Positions 52,749-62,653 of a DNA stretch of 64,000 nucleotides are shown piece by piece. Position numbers and translations under genes: made by a program. Numbering within the stretch: the stretch's first letter is position 1; the number at the start of each line of letters is the position of its first letter. The notes beneath the pieces are model-generated. The model made no database searches, had not been told where the DNA came from, and saw only the letters and a list, made by a program, of their open reading frames with translations. This stretch comes from Flavipsychrobacter sp. (GTDB taxonomy: Bacteria; Bacteroidota; Bacteroidia; Chitinophagales; Chitinophagaceae). The stretch spans positions 62,001-126,000 of the forward strand of contig JAEUVX010000015.1 of NCBI GenBank assembly GCA_016786615.1, in the 5' to 3' direction.

Positions 52749-53630
52749 TTATGCTAATTCTTTCTTCATAGCAGCAGCCATTGTCTTGCCGATATCGGCA
52801 GGGCTCGCAACTACGTGTATGCCGCATTCAGCCATTATTTTCATTTTAGCAGCAGCTGTATCTTCTGCACCACCTACGATAGCACCTGCGTGGCCCATAC
52901 GGCGTCCCGGAGGCGCTGTTTGGCCAGCGATGAAGCCTACAACAGGTTTGCGCATATTGTCTTTCAGCCAGCGTGCAGCCTCAGCTTCCATACCGCCACC
53001 TATTTCGCCTATCATAATGATGCCTTCTGTTTCAGGATCATTCATCAACAGCTCAACTGCTTCTTTAGTAGTAGTACCTATAATAGGGTCTCCACCAATA
53101 CCGATAGCTGTTGTGATACCGAAACCAGCTTTTACTGCCTGGTCTGCGGCTTCGTATGTCAATGTACCGCTTTTAGAAACGATACCAATAGTACCTTTCT
53201 TGAAGATGAAGCCCGGCATGATACCCACTTTAGCCTCTTCAGCAGTAATAATACCCGGACAGTTAGGACCTATCAGGCGGCAATCTTTACCACGCAGATA
53301 GTCGCGCGCCTTAATCATATCCTGTACAGGAATACCCTCTGTAATACAGATAATAACTTTGATACCTGCATCAGCAGCTTCCATCACAGCATCAGCAGCA
53401 AAAGCCGGTGGTACAAATATGATAGATACATCTGCACCTGTTGCATTTACAGCATCCAATACAGTATTGAACACAGGACGATCTAAGTGTGTAGAACCAC
53501 CTTTACCCGGTGTGATACCGCCTACTACGTTGGTACCGTATTCTATCATCTGGCTAGCATGAAAGGTACCTTCTGTACCTGTAAAGCCCTGTACTATTAC
53601 TTTAGAATTTTTATTGACTAAAACAGCCAT
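52749..53630 (-). CDS. sucD: succinyl-CoA ligase, alpha subunit
   Basis: 293 aa. It makes ATP or GTP from succinyl-CoA in the TCA cycle. CoA-binding [17 protein letters not shown] and the phosphorylated His in [13 protein letters not shown] are present; [21 protein letters not shown] is typical. sucC is not adjacent, as often in Bacteroidota. A TATTTTTG -7 box lies at 53667-53660. Confidence 0.96.
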   Translation of the reverse strand: MAVLVNKNSKVIVQGFTGTEGTFHASQMIEYGTNVVGGITPGKGGSTHLDRPVFNTVLDAVNATGADVSIIFVPPAFAADAVMEAADAGIKVIICITEGIPVQDMIKARDYLRGKDCRLIGPNCPGIITAEEAKVGIMPGFIFKKGTIGIVSKSGTLTYEAADQAVKAGFGITTAIGIGGDPIIGTTTKEAVELLMNDPETEGIIMIGEIGGGMEAEAARWLKDNMRKPVVGFIAGQTAPPGRRMGHAGAIVGGAEDTAAAKMKIMAECGIHVVASPADIGKTMAAAMKKELA

Positions 53631-53659
53631 CGGAATATTGTTTTTTAGAATAACGGGGG

Positions 53660-53667
53660 CAAAAATA
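53660..53667 (-). promoter_or_regulatory. -7 element of sucD
   Basis: TATTTTTG on the minus strand, 29 bp before the sucD ATG. Confidence 0.5.
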
Positions 53668-53891
53668 AGCTTTAATCAGCTAAATAGGTAATTATCTTAT
53701 AAGTGGGTGAAAAAGCCTGCCTGTAAAGGGTTTTCATATTAATGAAATTGTCATGACAAAAATTTTCTGTTCTTTACCAACCTTTATAGCGTAATCGTCG
53801 TCTTATTTATCAGCAAGCGATAATAAATACAGTTTTTTCATACTGTATTCCACGATACTAAAGTTTGTAATGGGTAATCAATTCTAGATTT

Positions 53892-53917
53892 CGAAGGACG
53901 GTTTCTACCGTCCTTCT
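53892..53917 (+). terminator. orphan terminator-like hairpin
   Basis: GAAGGACGGT (53893-53902) pairs with ACCGTCCTTC (53907-53916), loop TTCT, followed by TTGCATTTT. No gene precedes it on the plus strand. Confidence 0.55.
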
Positions 53918-54037
53918 TGCATTTTATAACTCTTGCTTAAAGAATAAAATAATTACGGTTCAACTCTAACAATACACAGCATCGCTGCGTCATCTATTAC
54001 GACAAGCTTTTATTCTTAACCTTAAATTTCCTTTCTT

Positions 54038-55720
54038 ATGAAAAAGCTATTTACATTTTTTATCGTACTAACCACCTTTCTGTTCTCATCCTATCAAAGC
54101 AAAGCACAGTCATTGGATTCTGCTGGAATAAATCAATACTGTAGTCTTGATACTGCCATTATGTTCTATGGCTTTTCAGCAATCGGCATTGTACCAGGCA
54201 CTACAGCCACTGTTTATTACGGAGATGGCAGCAGCACGGTTTACAGCCCGCTGACTTCAGGCCAAAAATGGGGTTCTCATAAATATGCAACCAATGGTAT
54301 CTACACGGCCAAGATAATGCTGCGGGTTGGTAGCACAGATGTTGACTCTGAAGTAGTAACAATTCGCGCCTATTGCAGCCATGTTTCCTTTAGTATTTAC
54401 AGGGACAATAACAGCAATTGTGTAAAAAACACCAGCGAGCCTCTTATGACAGCCTTTCCTGCAAAAATCGAAATCACGGAAAACAGTATTATAATAGATA
54501 CAATAGTGGCCTATGGTATAGCTAACTTCCGTGTACAAGCGAGCACACCTTATGTATTCAAATTACTGAACACACCACTCGGCACATCTGCTACCTGCCC
54601 GTCAACAGGCCAATACAGCTTTACAACACCTGCAAGTATCAGCAATACACCATTCGCCTTCGGTATTCAATGCGGCACTACTTCGCAATACGATTTGATG
54701 GCTACCGTTACAGGCAACTTCAGGCCGGTAAGTTGGTCGCGCATCATTGTGAATGCTGCAAACCTCCAAAGCTGCGGCACACAAAGTGGTGTACTTACTC
54801 TCAACATCAGCCCTAAATATACTTACTCTACTGCTACAGTTACACCAACCAGTATTAGCGGAAATACAGTAACATGGAACCTGACAGGCCTTAATAGTTT
54901 GACTACGCAAACAATAGTTGTGCAAGTAACACCAACAACCACTGTTTCACTGGGCGATACGATATGTAATTCAGTGAGCATCACACCTACATCGGGCGAT
55001 GTGAATACGGCCAATAATACAGATAGCAGGTGCAACACAGTTGTATCATCATTCGACCCTAATGCTAAAACAGTAAAACCTGAAGGCTATTTCTTCCCAG
55101 GTGACTGGTTTACATACCGAATAGATTTTGAAAACTTAGGTAACGACACGGCTTTCAACATACATATCCTTGATACCCTCTCTACACACCTCAATGAAAA
55201 CTCTATAGAAATAATAAACAGCACGCACGCCATGACCCACAAACTAGTAAAGAGTGGTACGTTGAATATATTGAAGTTTGAATTCCCAGACATTATGCTA
55301 CCTGATAGTAATTCAAAACTGTACAACAAGGGTTATGTCGAGTTCCGCATACGTACTAAAATAGGTATAGCCCCAAATACTACCATTTACAACAAAGCAG
55401 GTATATACTTCGACATCAACCCTGTAGTAATGACTAATGCTACTGAAAACACCTACTACTTCACCGGCATTAAACAAACACAGAAAGATGGAGATGTGAG
55501 TGTATATCCTAATCCTGCAAATGATGTACTGCACGTGAATACAGCAAGCAATAACTATATAGAAGCAGACATACTGAATACACTAGGACAGATACTCATC
55601 AGCCAACCTATACAAAGCGGTAATAATACAATAGACATGAAACAACTGCCAGCAGGCATCTACCAACTATTACTTAAAGGTAATAACGGCTCGAAGGCAA
55701 TAAAAATTGAGAAATTATAA
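54038..55720 (+). CDS. secreted T9SS cargo protein with DUF11-like domain
   Basis: 560 aa. Signal peptide (MKKLFTFFIVLTTFLFSSYQSKAQ). PKD-like N-terminal part (YYGDGSSTVYSPL, YATNGIYTAKIML), then SSFDPNAKTVKPEGYFFPGDWFTYRIDFENLGNDTA, the DUF7619/DUF11-like domain that closes many Bacteroidota cell-surface proteins, and a C-terminal type A sorting domain (VSVYPNPANDVLHV ... GIYQLLLKGNNGSKAIKIEKL). Probably a cell-surface or released protein; role unknown. Confidence 0.88.
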   Translation: MKKLFTFFIVLTTFLFSSYQSKAQSLDSAGINQYCSLDTAIMFYGFSAIGIVPGTTATVYYGDGSSTVYSPLTSGQKWGSHKYATNGIYTAKIMLRVGSTDVDSEVVTIRAYCSHVSFSIYRDNNSNCVKNTSEPLMTAFPAKIEITENSIIIDTIVAYGIANFRVQASTPYVFKLLNTPLGTSATCPSTGQYSFTTPASISNTPFAFGIQCGTTSQYDLMATVTGNFRPVSWSRIIVNAANLQSCGTQSGVLTLNISPKYTYSTATVTPTSISGNTVTWNLTGLNSLTTQTIVVQVTPTTTVSLGDTICNSVSITPTSGDVNTANNTDSRCNTVVSSFDPNAKTVKPEGYFFPGDWFTYRIDFENLGNDTAFNIHILDTLSTHLNENSIEIINSTHAMTHKLVKSGTLNILKFEFPDIMLPDSNSKLYNKGYVEFRIRTKIGIAPNTTIYNKAGIYFDINPVVMTNATENTYYFTGIKQTQKDGDVSVYPNPANDVLHVNTASNNYIEADILNTLGQILISQPIQSGNNTIDMKQLPAGIYQLLLKGNNGSKAIKIEKL

Positions 55721-55740
55721 CTCAGTACTGGCATCCAATA

Positions 55741-55771
55741 GAAAAGCCCCTTTAAACTAGGGGCTTTTTTC
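55741..55771. terminator. bidirectional terminator between T9SS gene and mlaF
   Basis: AAAAGCCCCT (55742-55751) pairs with AGGGGCTTTT (55759-55768), T runs on both strands; both converging genes end within 25 bp. Confidence 0.88.
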
Positions 55772-55777
55772 TTTTTA

Positions 55778-56560
55778 TTATTTTTTCATCTCTGCTTCAG
55801 CTTCTTTACGGCTTATTTCTTTGGCCTTGTAGAAGAAGTCTGATGCGAATATAAAGTCATTTAGTAGCTGGTCGTCGCTAAAGATGATGTCTTTGCTGCT
55901 ACCCTGCCATTGCTTGCGTCCTTTGTACATATAGAGTATGTTATCGCCGCTTTCCATAACGGTATTCATATCATGAGTATTCACCACAGTAGTCATGTTA
56001 TACTCCAATGTTATTTCTTTTATCAGCTTATCAATAACCAGAGATGTCTGTGGGTCTAGGCCGGAATTGGGTTCATCACAAAACAGGTATTTAGGGTTCA
56101 TAACTATAGCTCTGGCCAATGCCACACGTTTTTTCATGCCACCACTCAGCTCAGCAGGAAACTTCTTATTTACACCTTCAAGGTTTACACGTTGCAGCAC
56201 TTCGTCCACACGCTTACGCTTTTCTGCCAATGTCATTTTGGTAAACATATCCAGCGGGAACCGGACATTGTGTTCTACATCCATACTATCAAACAAAGCA
56301 CCACCCTGAAACAGCATACCTATCTGTGTACGCACATCTTTCAGTTGCCTGTCGTCCATAGTGGTCAGGTCTTTGCCTTCATAAAACACCTGCCCGGAAT
56401 CGGGTTTGTACAAGCCTATCATACACTTCATCAGTACCGTCTTGCCACTACCGCTACTACCTATTATCAGATTGGTTTTGCCGGGTAGCATTGTTGTCGA
56501 TACATCTTCGAGTACCACCTTATCGCCAAAAGCCTTTTTTACGTTTCTGACCTCAATCAT
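55778..56560 (-). CDS. mlaF: MlaF-type ABC ATPase (lipid transport)
   Basis: 260 aa. Walker A GSSGSGKTVLMK, Q loop FQGGALFDSM (the FQxGALFDSxxVxENV style is MlaF/Ttg2A-specific), signature LSGGMKKRVALARA, Walker B LFCDEPNSGLD, H switch VVNTHD. It energises MCE-type phospholipid transport with MlaE and MlaD, which are not adjacent. A Lys/Glu-rich C-terminal tail is common. Confidence 0.94.
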   Translation of the reverse strand: MIEVRNVKKAFGDKVVLEDVSTTMLPGKTNLIIGSSGSGKTVLMKCMIGLYKPDSGQVFYEGKDLTTMDDRQLKDVRTQIGMLFQGGALFDSMDVEHNVRFPLDMFTKMTLAEKRKRVDEVLQRVNLEGVNKKFPAELSGGMKKRVALARAIVMNPKYLFCDEPNSGLDPQTSLVIDKLIKEITLEYNMTTVVNTHDMNTVMESGDNILYMYKGRKQWQGSSKDIIFSDDQLLNDFIFASDFFYKAKEISRKEAEAEMKK

Positions 56561-56707
56561 GTGGTAAAAGTAAATAAAAGCCCTATACCAATACAGGTGG
56601 TATTGACCAATATCCTAAAAAAGGTGTGAAAATTCGTTTGTATTAATAGGCTTTTAGATTATTTTAGCTGTTATTATATACAGATTAACACGCAAACTTT
56701 CTGTTAG

Positions 56708-57508
56708 ATGAGAATAAAATTTACCGCTTTAGCGTTGGTAGCATCGCTTGCAGCTTTTAAGGCCGATGCCCAACTAAACAGGGTGAACAAGCGTATAGAA
56801 TATAACGGCAAACGCCAGAATGGCCTCAAATATCCATTGTGGCAAAGAATAGGTATCGGTTATGGTACCCATTTCCTATTCAACAGAGCGGATTTTACCT
56901 ATCGTACCGTTAACCAACAGGTATATAGCACTTCGGCTGCACTTAAGTCAAGCCCGTCTATGGTAGGTTCCTTAGACATCTACCTGCCCGTATCTCACTA
57001 TAGCGACCGCTCTTGCTTTGCAATCGGCATAGGTGTAAACTACATTGCATCTACACTTACGCATGATACTATTTCTCTTAGTAACACTTCATTGCAAAGA
57101 GATTTGAAAGCTGCTATCATTGGCGTACCTATCAGTCTGGAACTGAAGACAGGTGGCGACGCTGCACAAAGCAAGGCTTATGGCACTATGTTTACTATAG
57201 GTGCCGGCATACAGCCTATGTATATACAGTCTGAAGGCTTTGAATCTGAGGGTTCTAAAAGTATAGACCAGGACGCCAAAATTCTGTCATTCATCAAAGC
57301 TGAAGCCGGATTCCGGGCAGGGCTTGCGTTCAAATTACGTGCAATGGCATACATCGGTAGCCTTACACTTATTGATAAGCAGGAAACAATCATAAAAGAA
57401 GGTACTACAGAAACCATCCTTGGCTACAGGAGAACGACTTCTACAGGGCCATTGGGCTACACGCTGCAACTGATAGTAATGCCGGGTGCATTAGGCTGGA
57501 GAAAATAA
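56708..57508 (+). CDS. outer-membrane beta-barrel-like protein, unknown
   Basis: 266 aa with signal peptide (MRIKFTALALVASLAAFKADAQ). The mature sequence alternates strands with aromatic caps and ends (YGTHFLFNRADFTYRTV, CFAIGIGVNYIAS, YTLQLIVMPGALGW). The pattern fits a PorT/OmpA-type 8- to 10-stranded barrel. No family recognised; divergent from mlaF. Confidence 0.7.
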   Translation: MRIKFTALALVASLAAFKADAQLNRVNKRIEYNGKRQNGLKYPLWQRIGIGYGTHFLFNRADFTYRTVNQQVYSTSAALKSSPSMVGSLDIYLPVSHYSDRSCFAIGIGVNYIASTLTHDTISLSNTSLQRDLKAAIIGVPISLELKTGGDAAQSKAYGTMFTIGAGIQPMYIQSEGFESEGSKSIDQDAKILSFIKAEAGFRAGLAFKLRAMAYIGSLTLIDKQETIIKEGTTETILGYRRTTSTGPLGYTLQLIVMPGALGWRK

Positions 57509-57532
57509 TACCTGATAATTCAACTATACAAG

Positions 57533-57555
57533 AAAGCCCCTAGATGAGGGGCTTT
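57533..57555. terminator. bidirectional terminator between barrel gene and carboxylase
   Basis: AAAGCCCCT (57533-57541) pairs with AGGGGCTTT (57547-57555), loop AGATG; converging genes end on both sides. Confidence 0.85.
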
Positions 57556-57576
57556 TATATTATCTGCTAAAAAAGA

Positions 57577-59205
57577 TTAAACCTGAAAAACACCTGTTTT
57601 AAAATCTTTAATATCAGGATTGTGATTAGCAGCATTGATACCCTCGCTGATAACACGGCGTGTTTCAGCCGGATCTATTATCTCATCTACCCACAAACGA
57701 GCCGCTGCATAATAAGATGATGTTTGAGCAGTGTACTTATCTGTAATTACTTTCAACATTTCTTTTTCTTTCTCCGCATCTATCTCCTGCCCTTTGCTCT
57801 TCATTGCTGCAACCTGTATCTGCAATAATGTTTTAGCTGCCTGCTCGCCACCCATTACGGCTATCTTAGCATTTGGCCATGCGTAAATGAAACGAGGATC
57901 ATAGGCCTTGCCACACATTGCATAATTACCTGCACCATAAGAATTACCTATCACAATAGTAATCTTAGGCACAACACTATTTGATACAGCATTCACCAAC
58001 TTTGCACCATCTTTAATAATGCCACTCTGCTCGCTGCGTGTACCAACCATAAAGCCGGTAACATCTTGCAGAAATACTAATGGGATTTTCTTCTGATTGC
58101 AGTTTTGTATAAAGCGTGCTGCTTTATCTGCGCTATCGTTATAGATAACACCACCCAACTGCATTTCACCTTTACCACTCTTCACAATCTTGCGTTGATT
58201 GGCAACAATACCTACAGCCCATCCGTCAATACGAGCATACCCGCATACTATTGTTTTGCCATAATCTTCTTTAAACTGATCAAATTCTGAATTATCTACA
58301 ATGCGTTCTATCACTTCTACTACATCGTAAGCCTTCGTATTATCTACTGATACCAACCCATAGATATCTTTGGGATCTTTCTTTGGCATCGAAGGTGCTA
58401 TTCTGTCAAAACCTGCACGAGGTTGCTCTCCCATCTTGTCGATGATACGACGTACCTGATCCAGGCATTCCTGTTCAGTATCAAATTTATAATCTGCAAT
58501 GCCGCTCACTTCGGTGTGCATTTTTGCACCACCCAAAGACTGCAGGTCTGCATCTTCACCTATCGCTGCTTTTACAAGATATGGCCCGGCCAGGAAGATA
58601 GAACCGTTACCTTCTACCATTAGTGTTTCATCGCTCATAATCGGCAGATAGGCACCACCTGCTACACAGCTACCCATTACGGCAGCTATCTGACTGATAC
58701 CCATTGCGCTCATCTGTGCATTGTTGCGAAAAATGCGGCCAAAATGTTCTTTATCCGGAAATATCTCATCCTGCATAGGAAGATATACACCGGCACTATC
58801 TACTATATAAACTACCGGCAGCCTGTTCTCCATGGCTATCTCCTGCAAACGCAAGTTTTTCTTACCGGTAATAGGAAACCATGCGCCTGCTTTCACAGTA
58901 TTATCATTAGCAACTATCACACACTGACGGCCATGTATATAACCCAACCCTGCAACAGTACCTGCAGCCGGGCACCCCCCATGTTCCTGATACATTTCCC
59001 ATCCGGCAAATGCGCCTATTTCAGTAAATACACTGTCTTTATCAACTAAGTATGCAATACGCTCACGAGGGGTCATCTTTCCCTTTTCACGTGCTTTTTC
59101 AATCGCTTTTTTGCCACCACCGAGGCTTACCTGTGCGTGGCGTTGTTTCATCTGGCTTACTGCCAGTTTCATAGCATCTTCATTCTTGTTAAATTCAAGG
59201 TTCAT
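57577..59205 (-). CDS. acyl-CoA carboxylase beta subunit, methylcrotonyl-CoA carboxylase-like
   Basis: 542 aa carboxyltransferase. Crotonase-fold halves with PVVYIVDSAGVYLPMQDEIFPDKEHFGRIFRN and MGSCVAGGAYLPIMSDE, then GNSYGAGNYAMCGKAYDPRF in the C-terminal half. These regions follow MccB more closely than PccB. It transfers carboxyl from biotin to an acyl-CoA in leucine degradation or related routes. The biotin-carrying alpha subunit is not in the window. A 16-bp palindrome lies 28 bp upstream. Confidence 0.92.
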   Translation of the reverse strand: MNLEFNKNEDAMKLAVSQMKQRHAQVSLGGGKKAIEKAREKGKMTPRERIAYLVDKDSVFTEIGAFAGWEMYQEHGGCPAAGTVAGLGYIHGRQCVIVANDNTVKAGAWFPITGKKNLRLQEIAMENRLPVVYIVDSAGVYLPMQDEIFPDKEHFGRIFRNNAQMSAMGISQIAAVMGSCVAGGAYLPIMSDETLMVEGNGSIFLAGPYLVKAAIGEDADLQSLGGAKMHTEVSGIADYKFDTEQECLDQVRRIIDKMGEQPRAGFDRIAPSMPKKDPKDIYGLVSVDNTKAYDVVEVIERIVDNSEFDQFKEDYGKTIVCGYARIDGWAVGIVANQRKIVKSGKGEMQLGGVIYNDSADKAARFIQNCNQKKIPLVFLQDVTGFMVGTRSEQSGIIKDGAKLVNAVSNSVVPKITIVIGNSYGAGNYAMCGKAYDPRFIYAWPNAKIAVMGGEQAAKTLLQIQVAAMKSKGQEIDAEKEKEMLKVITDKYTAQTSSYYAAARLWVDEIIDPAETRRVISEGINAANHNPDIKDFKTGVFQV

Positions 59206-59233
59206 TCCTTATGCCTGTTTGAGGGGGCAAAGA

Positions 59234-59249
59234 TGCTCATAAATGAGCA
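59234..59249. promoter_or_regulatory. 16-bp palindrome upstream of carboxylase gene
   Basis: TGCTCAT-AA-ATGAGCA is a perfect 7-2-7 repeat. On the minus strand a CATCTTTG (59233-59226), close to the -7 consensus, follows directly, so a bound factor would cover the core promoter. Confidence 0.55.
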
Positions 59250-59391
59250 AATTCTGAAATTCGTAACCATCTATGTTCTTTAATTATTAATTACATATAA
59301 CATTCATTGAATTGTAAAAATCAACCCATCTCATGAATTTTACCTTAAAGTGACCTAAATTGCACAAACCCCTATGTTGCAATTATGAAAT

Positions 59392-61596
59392 ATGCGGAAC
59401 AAACTGACAATAGCGGTAGTGGGCTTTTTGCTGTCATTCTTTATTCTAAATAAGGGGTATGCCACGCATACGTATGGCGGGGAATTACTTTACACACATC
59501 TTTCGGGTAATACTTACCAACTGAAACTAACCATATATGGCGATTGTGCAGGACAGGCTTACCCCACACTTATAAATGCCAAACCTATCATATTTATCTA
59601 CAACAATACAGTATCTATCGATACAATCCAGATGAAGCTGGACTCGCTGAATATAAAGGAAGTGACACCGGTTTGTGCAGAACAAGCAAACAAAACGACA
59701 TGCAAGGGCGGGAATATACCAGGCATTACTCAATATGATTACTATGTAGAATACACACTGCCGACTACATCCAGCAACTGGCGTTTTGTATTCAATGGCA
59801 ATATGACCTCAACCTCCGCAGGCCGAACCAATGCTATTACCAATCTGAGCAATGTGGGTATTATGCACTTAGTTGCTTCGCTGAATAATATTAATGGTCA
59901 AAACTCATCACCCAGATACACCTCAGTACCTACCCCATTTTTCTGTACTCATAAGCATCAGGAATATAATCAAGGAGCGATTGATGACAATAATGATTCA
60001 CTTCATTTTTCGCTAACTGCAGCATTAGTAAGTCCTGTAGCACCAGCTTTGTACAGAACAGGTTACAGTGCAACCAAACCATTATCAGTAATTGATAGCA
60101 CGTTCAACTTTAATAGCGAAAACGGCCAACTGTCTTTTACACCCGATATAGCACAAACATCTGTAGTTGTAAACAAAGTAGAAGAATATATAAATGGTGT
60201 ATTGGTAGGCACAAGCATGAGAGAAATGACCTGCATTGTATTTAACGACTGCTACAACACGCCACCAGAAGGCAAAATAAATAAGAATATAAAAGGAGCA
60301 GGCTTCGACAACAATACTGTTTATGTTTGTCTGGGAACTGAATTTATATCATTTGATATTGATGCCTCTGATACAGACGGAGACTCTGTCAGCATTACAA
60401 CAAACAGTGCACCGTCAGGAGCCAGTGTAAGTATAAAAGATAATAATACCCGCAAACCGGTTGTGAACTTATATTGGAATACAAAGAATCAGGCATTGGG
60501 CACTTATTACTTGTATCTGAATTTAAAGGATGATGGTTGTCCGTTATCAAGCAGCCAGACGATAGCATATACTATAAAGATTGTGCCTCCATTCAGCATT
60601 TCACACGAAGTACTTTATCCTACAAATTGCTATCATAAGCAGTATATCCAATTTAATATATCTAACGGTATTGAGAAAAAAACACTCAGTATACTGAAAG
60701 GGAATGCAATTATTGCTACACATACAGATACAAGCGGAGCACCATATATCAGAGATAGTGTTGCAAAGGGAACATATATAGCCAGAGTATTTTCGCCCTA
60801 TCTGCAATGCAGTGTCGACTATCCATTTGAAGTAGCCGACAGTGGCACTTATCCTATACCTCCATATTTACGCCCTGAAAGCCTATGCATTGGCGACCCG
60901 ATAGTTGTGATACCAGACTATACACATGATGGCAACCCTATTACATGGTTCAGAGAAGATGGCAGTCCTGCTCACCCTACTGAAGAATACAATACCAATA
61001 CGGCTCATACATACCGTTGGTTCATGACTCAAAAAGTGAGTGTATGTGAATCTGTCAAGGGAGATTTTAAAGTCATTGTAAATGATAACCCTATTGTCAA
61101 AGCACTTACTACAGGTGGTCAAAAATGTCTTGGCGATACCGTAGAACTGATTGCAACAGGTGCTGCAACTTATCAATGGCTGCCAACATACAGGGTAAAA
61201 CATAAAGGGGATATTGCATATACAAGAGTGATGGAACCGGATGTATATATAGTAATCGGCAAATCGTACGAGGGATGTATCAATACAGATACTGTACTAA
61301 TTAGTGGTCTGGAAGATTGCTGTACTTTTTCTTATCCAACGGCTTTCACCCCGAATGGTGATGGCATCAATGACGGATATAAACCCATCATGTATGGCAA
61401 TGAAGGAGAATACCTGTTTGCAGTGTACAACAGGTGGGGGCAGCGCGTATTCATTACCAGTAACCCGCGCCAGTATTGGGATGGCACATTCAATTCGCAA
61501 AAATGCGATGTCGGAGTTTACTTCTATAAGTTCAGAGCTACATGCCTCACCGGACACAGCGAAGTAAAGGCAGGGGAATTTATGCTTGTTCGCTGA
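59392..61596 (+). CDS. secreted protein with T9SS type B (CHU_C) sorting domain
   Basis: 734 aa. Signal peptide (MRNKLTIAVVGFLLSFFILNKGYA), then THTYGGELLYTHLSGNTYQL, the opening of a large Bacteroidota surface-protein family with PKD/Ig-like domains. The C-terminus (YPTAFTPNGDGINDGYKPIMYG ... VGVYFYKFRATC) is the gliding-motility-associated CHU_C/type B sorting domain, which leads to secretion by T9SS and usually surface retention. Start ATG 59392 is chosen because ATG at 59385 is in another frame. Confidence 0.88.
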   Translation: MRNKLTIAVVGFLLSFFILNKGYATHTYGGELLYTHLSGNTYQLKLTIYGDCAGQAYPTLINAKPIIFIYNNTVSIDTIQMKLDSLNIKEVTPVCAEQANKTTCKGGNIPGITQYDYYVEYTLPTTSSNWRFVFNGNMTSTSAGRTNAITNLSNVGIMHLVASLNNINGQNSSPRYTSVPTPFFCTHKHQEYNQGAIDDNNDSLHFSLTAALVSPVAPALYRTGYSATKPLSVIDSTFNFNSENGQLSFTPDIAQTSVVVNKVEEYINGVLVGTSMREMTCIVFNDCYNTPPEGKINKNIKGAGFDNNTVYVCLGTEFISFDIDASDTDGDSVSITTNSAPSGASVSIKDNNTRKPVVNLYWNTKNQALGTYYLYLNLKDDGCPLSSSQTIAYTIKIVPPFSISHEVLYPTNCYHKQYIQFNISNGIEKKTLSILKGNAIIATHTDTSGAPYIRDSVAKGTYIARVFSPYLQCSVDYPFEVADSGTYPIPPYLRPESLCIGDPIVVIPDYTHDGNPITWFREDGSPAHPTEEYNTNTAHTYRWFMTQKVSVCESVKGDFKVIVNDNPIVKALTTGGQKCLGDTVELIATGAATYQWLPTYRVKHKGDIAYTRVMEPDVYIVIGKSYEGCINTDTVLISGLEDCCTFSYPTAFTPNGDGINDGYKPIMYGNEGEYLFAVYNRWGQRVFITSNPRQYWDGTFNSQKCDVGVYFYKFRATCLTGHSEVKAGEFMLVR

Positions 61597-61599
61597 TTA

Positions 61600-62610
61600 T
61601 CAATCTTTATAAATTTTCGCATCTGTTTCACCCGTAGATTTTTTATACCCTCTGAACATACTGCGGGTATTAAATGGCATAGTAATATTTGCTTGTTTGT
61701 CAATACCTATCATCCCACCATCACCACCTAACACAGGCAGTTTTTGCATAATCATTTCATTGGCAGCATCATTCAGACTCATTCCTTTGAACTCAATTCT
61801 ATCACTAACGCTTTTGGCCACTACCAATCTGATAAAATATTCGCCCCAACCTGTACAACTTACAGCACAAATATCATTTGCATAAGTACCTGCACCTATT
61901 ACAGGAGCATCTCCTATTCTGCCAAATCGCTTATTACTCATACCACCTGTGCTGGTAGCAGCAGCAAGATTCCCATTTTTATCTAAGGCTACAGCACCAA
62001 CAGTTCCATACTTTTCGTCATAATTATCCGGCTGCAACATAGATTTCTTTTTGCTGTTCTCTTTCTTTTCCGTTTCTTGTTTCAAAGCCCGCTGCAGCGC
62101 ATCCCAACTATGGTGCGTAAAGAAATACGAAGGTTCAACAATTTCACAACCGCTTTGTTCTGCAAATTTTTCAGCACCCTTACCTGCCATCATCACATGC
62201 ATGCTTTTGTCCATCACAGCACGTGCAGCAGTTACAGGGTTCTTTACGGTAGTAACGCCAGCTACTGCACCTGCTTTCATATTACTGCCATCCATTATTG
62301 CCGCATCCAGCTCATTCTTACCTTCATGCGTAAAAACAGCCCCTTTACCTGCATTGAATAAAGAGTCGTCTTCCAGTATCATTACAGCTTTTGCAACTGC
62401 ATCTACTGCCGTACCACCCTTACTTAGTATATCATAACCTGCATCAATCGCTCTCTGCACCGATGCTTTATATATGGCCTGTTTTACCTCAGATAGATTA
62501 CCTGCATCACCGGCACCTCCATGCACTGCAATAGCAAACAAGGCTGATGACTGCGCAAAAGATGAGAATGCTGCGGTCAACAAACCAGCACAAATGAAGA
62601 TATATTTCAT
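61600..62610 (-). CDS. iaaA: isoaspartyl peptidase / L-asparaginase
   Basis: 336 aa Ntn-hydrolase precursor with signal peptide (FICAGLLTAAFSSFAQS). N-terminal IAVHGGAGDAG, GTAVDAVAKAVMILEDD, then the autocleavage site before Thr in KYGTVGAVALDKNGNLAAATSTGG and IGDAPVIGAGTYAND. It splits isoaspartyl dipeptides and asparagine, here in the periplasm. Ends four bases from the T9SS gene. Confidence 0.94.
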   Translation of the reverse strand: MKYIFICAGLLTAAFSSFAQSSALFAIAVHGGAGDAGNLSEVKQAIYKASVQRAIDAGYDILSKGGTAVDAVAKAVMILEDDSLFNAGKGAVFTHEGKNELDAAIMDGSNMKAGAVAGVTTVKNPVTAARAVMDKSMHVMMAGKGAEKFAEQSGCEIVEPSYFFTHHSWDALQRALKQETEKKENSKKKSMLQPDNYDEKYGTVGAVALDKNGNLAAATSTGGMSNKRFGRIGDAPVIGAGTYANDICAVSCTGWGEYFIRLVVAKSVSDRIEFKGMSLNDAANEMIMQKLPVLGGDGGMIGIDKQANITMPFNTRSMFRGYKKSTGETDAKIYKD

Positions 62611-62653
62611 TTATACAAGATAGTAAATTAACCCAAATTCATTTTTTCGGGAC

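Larger units (their letters stand above)
53631..54037. other. 407-bp intergenic region with two hairpins
   Basis: No credible reading frame on either strand. Besides the sucD -7 box it holds an 8-bp inverted repeat AATACAGT (53826-53833) / ACTGTATT (53842-53849) and a strong hairpin at 53892-53917. The hairpin ends a stretch with no gene on the plus strand, so it may terminate a small non-coding RNA. Confidence 0.4.

Noticed and set aside
52815-53486. Long plus-strand frame opposite sucD
   Set aside because: It is antisense to a fully conserved sucD and its Cys/Ser/His-rich sequence is not protein-like.
56589-56605. CAATAC-AGGTG-GTATTG inverted repeat upstream of mlaF
   Set aside because: Only 6-bp arms, no matching site elsewhere noticed; too weak to call an operator.
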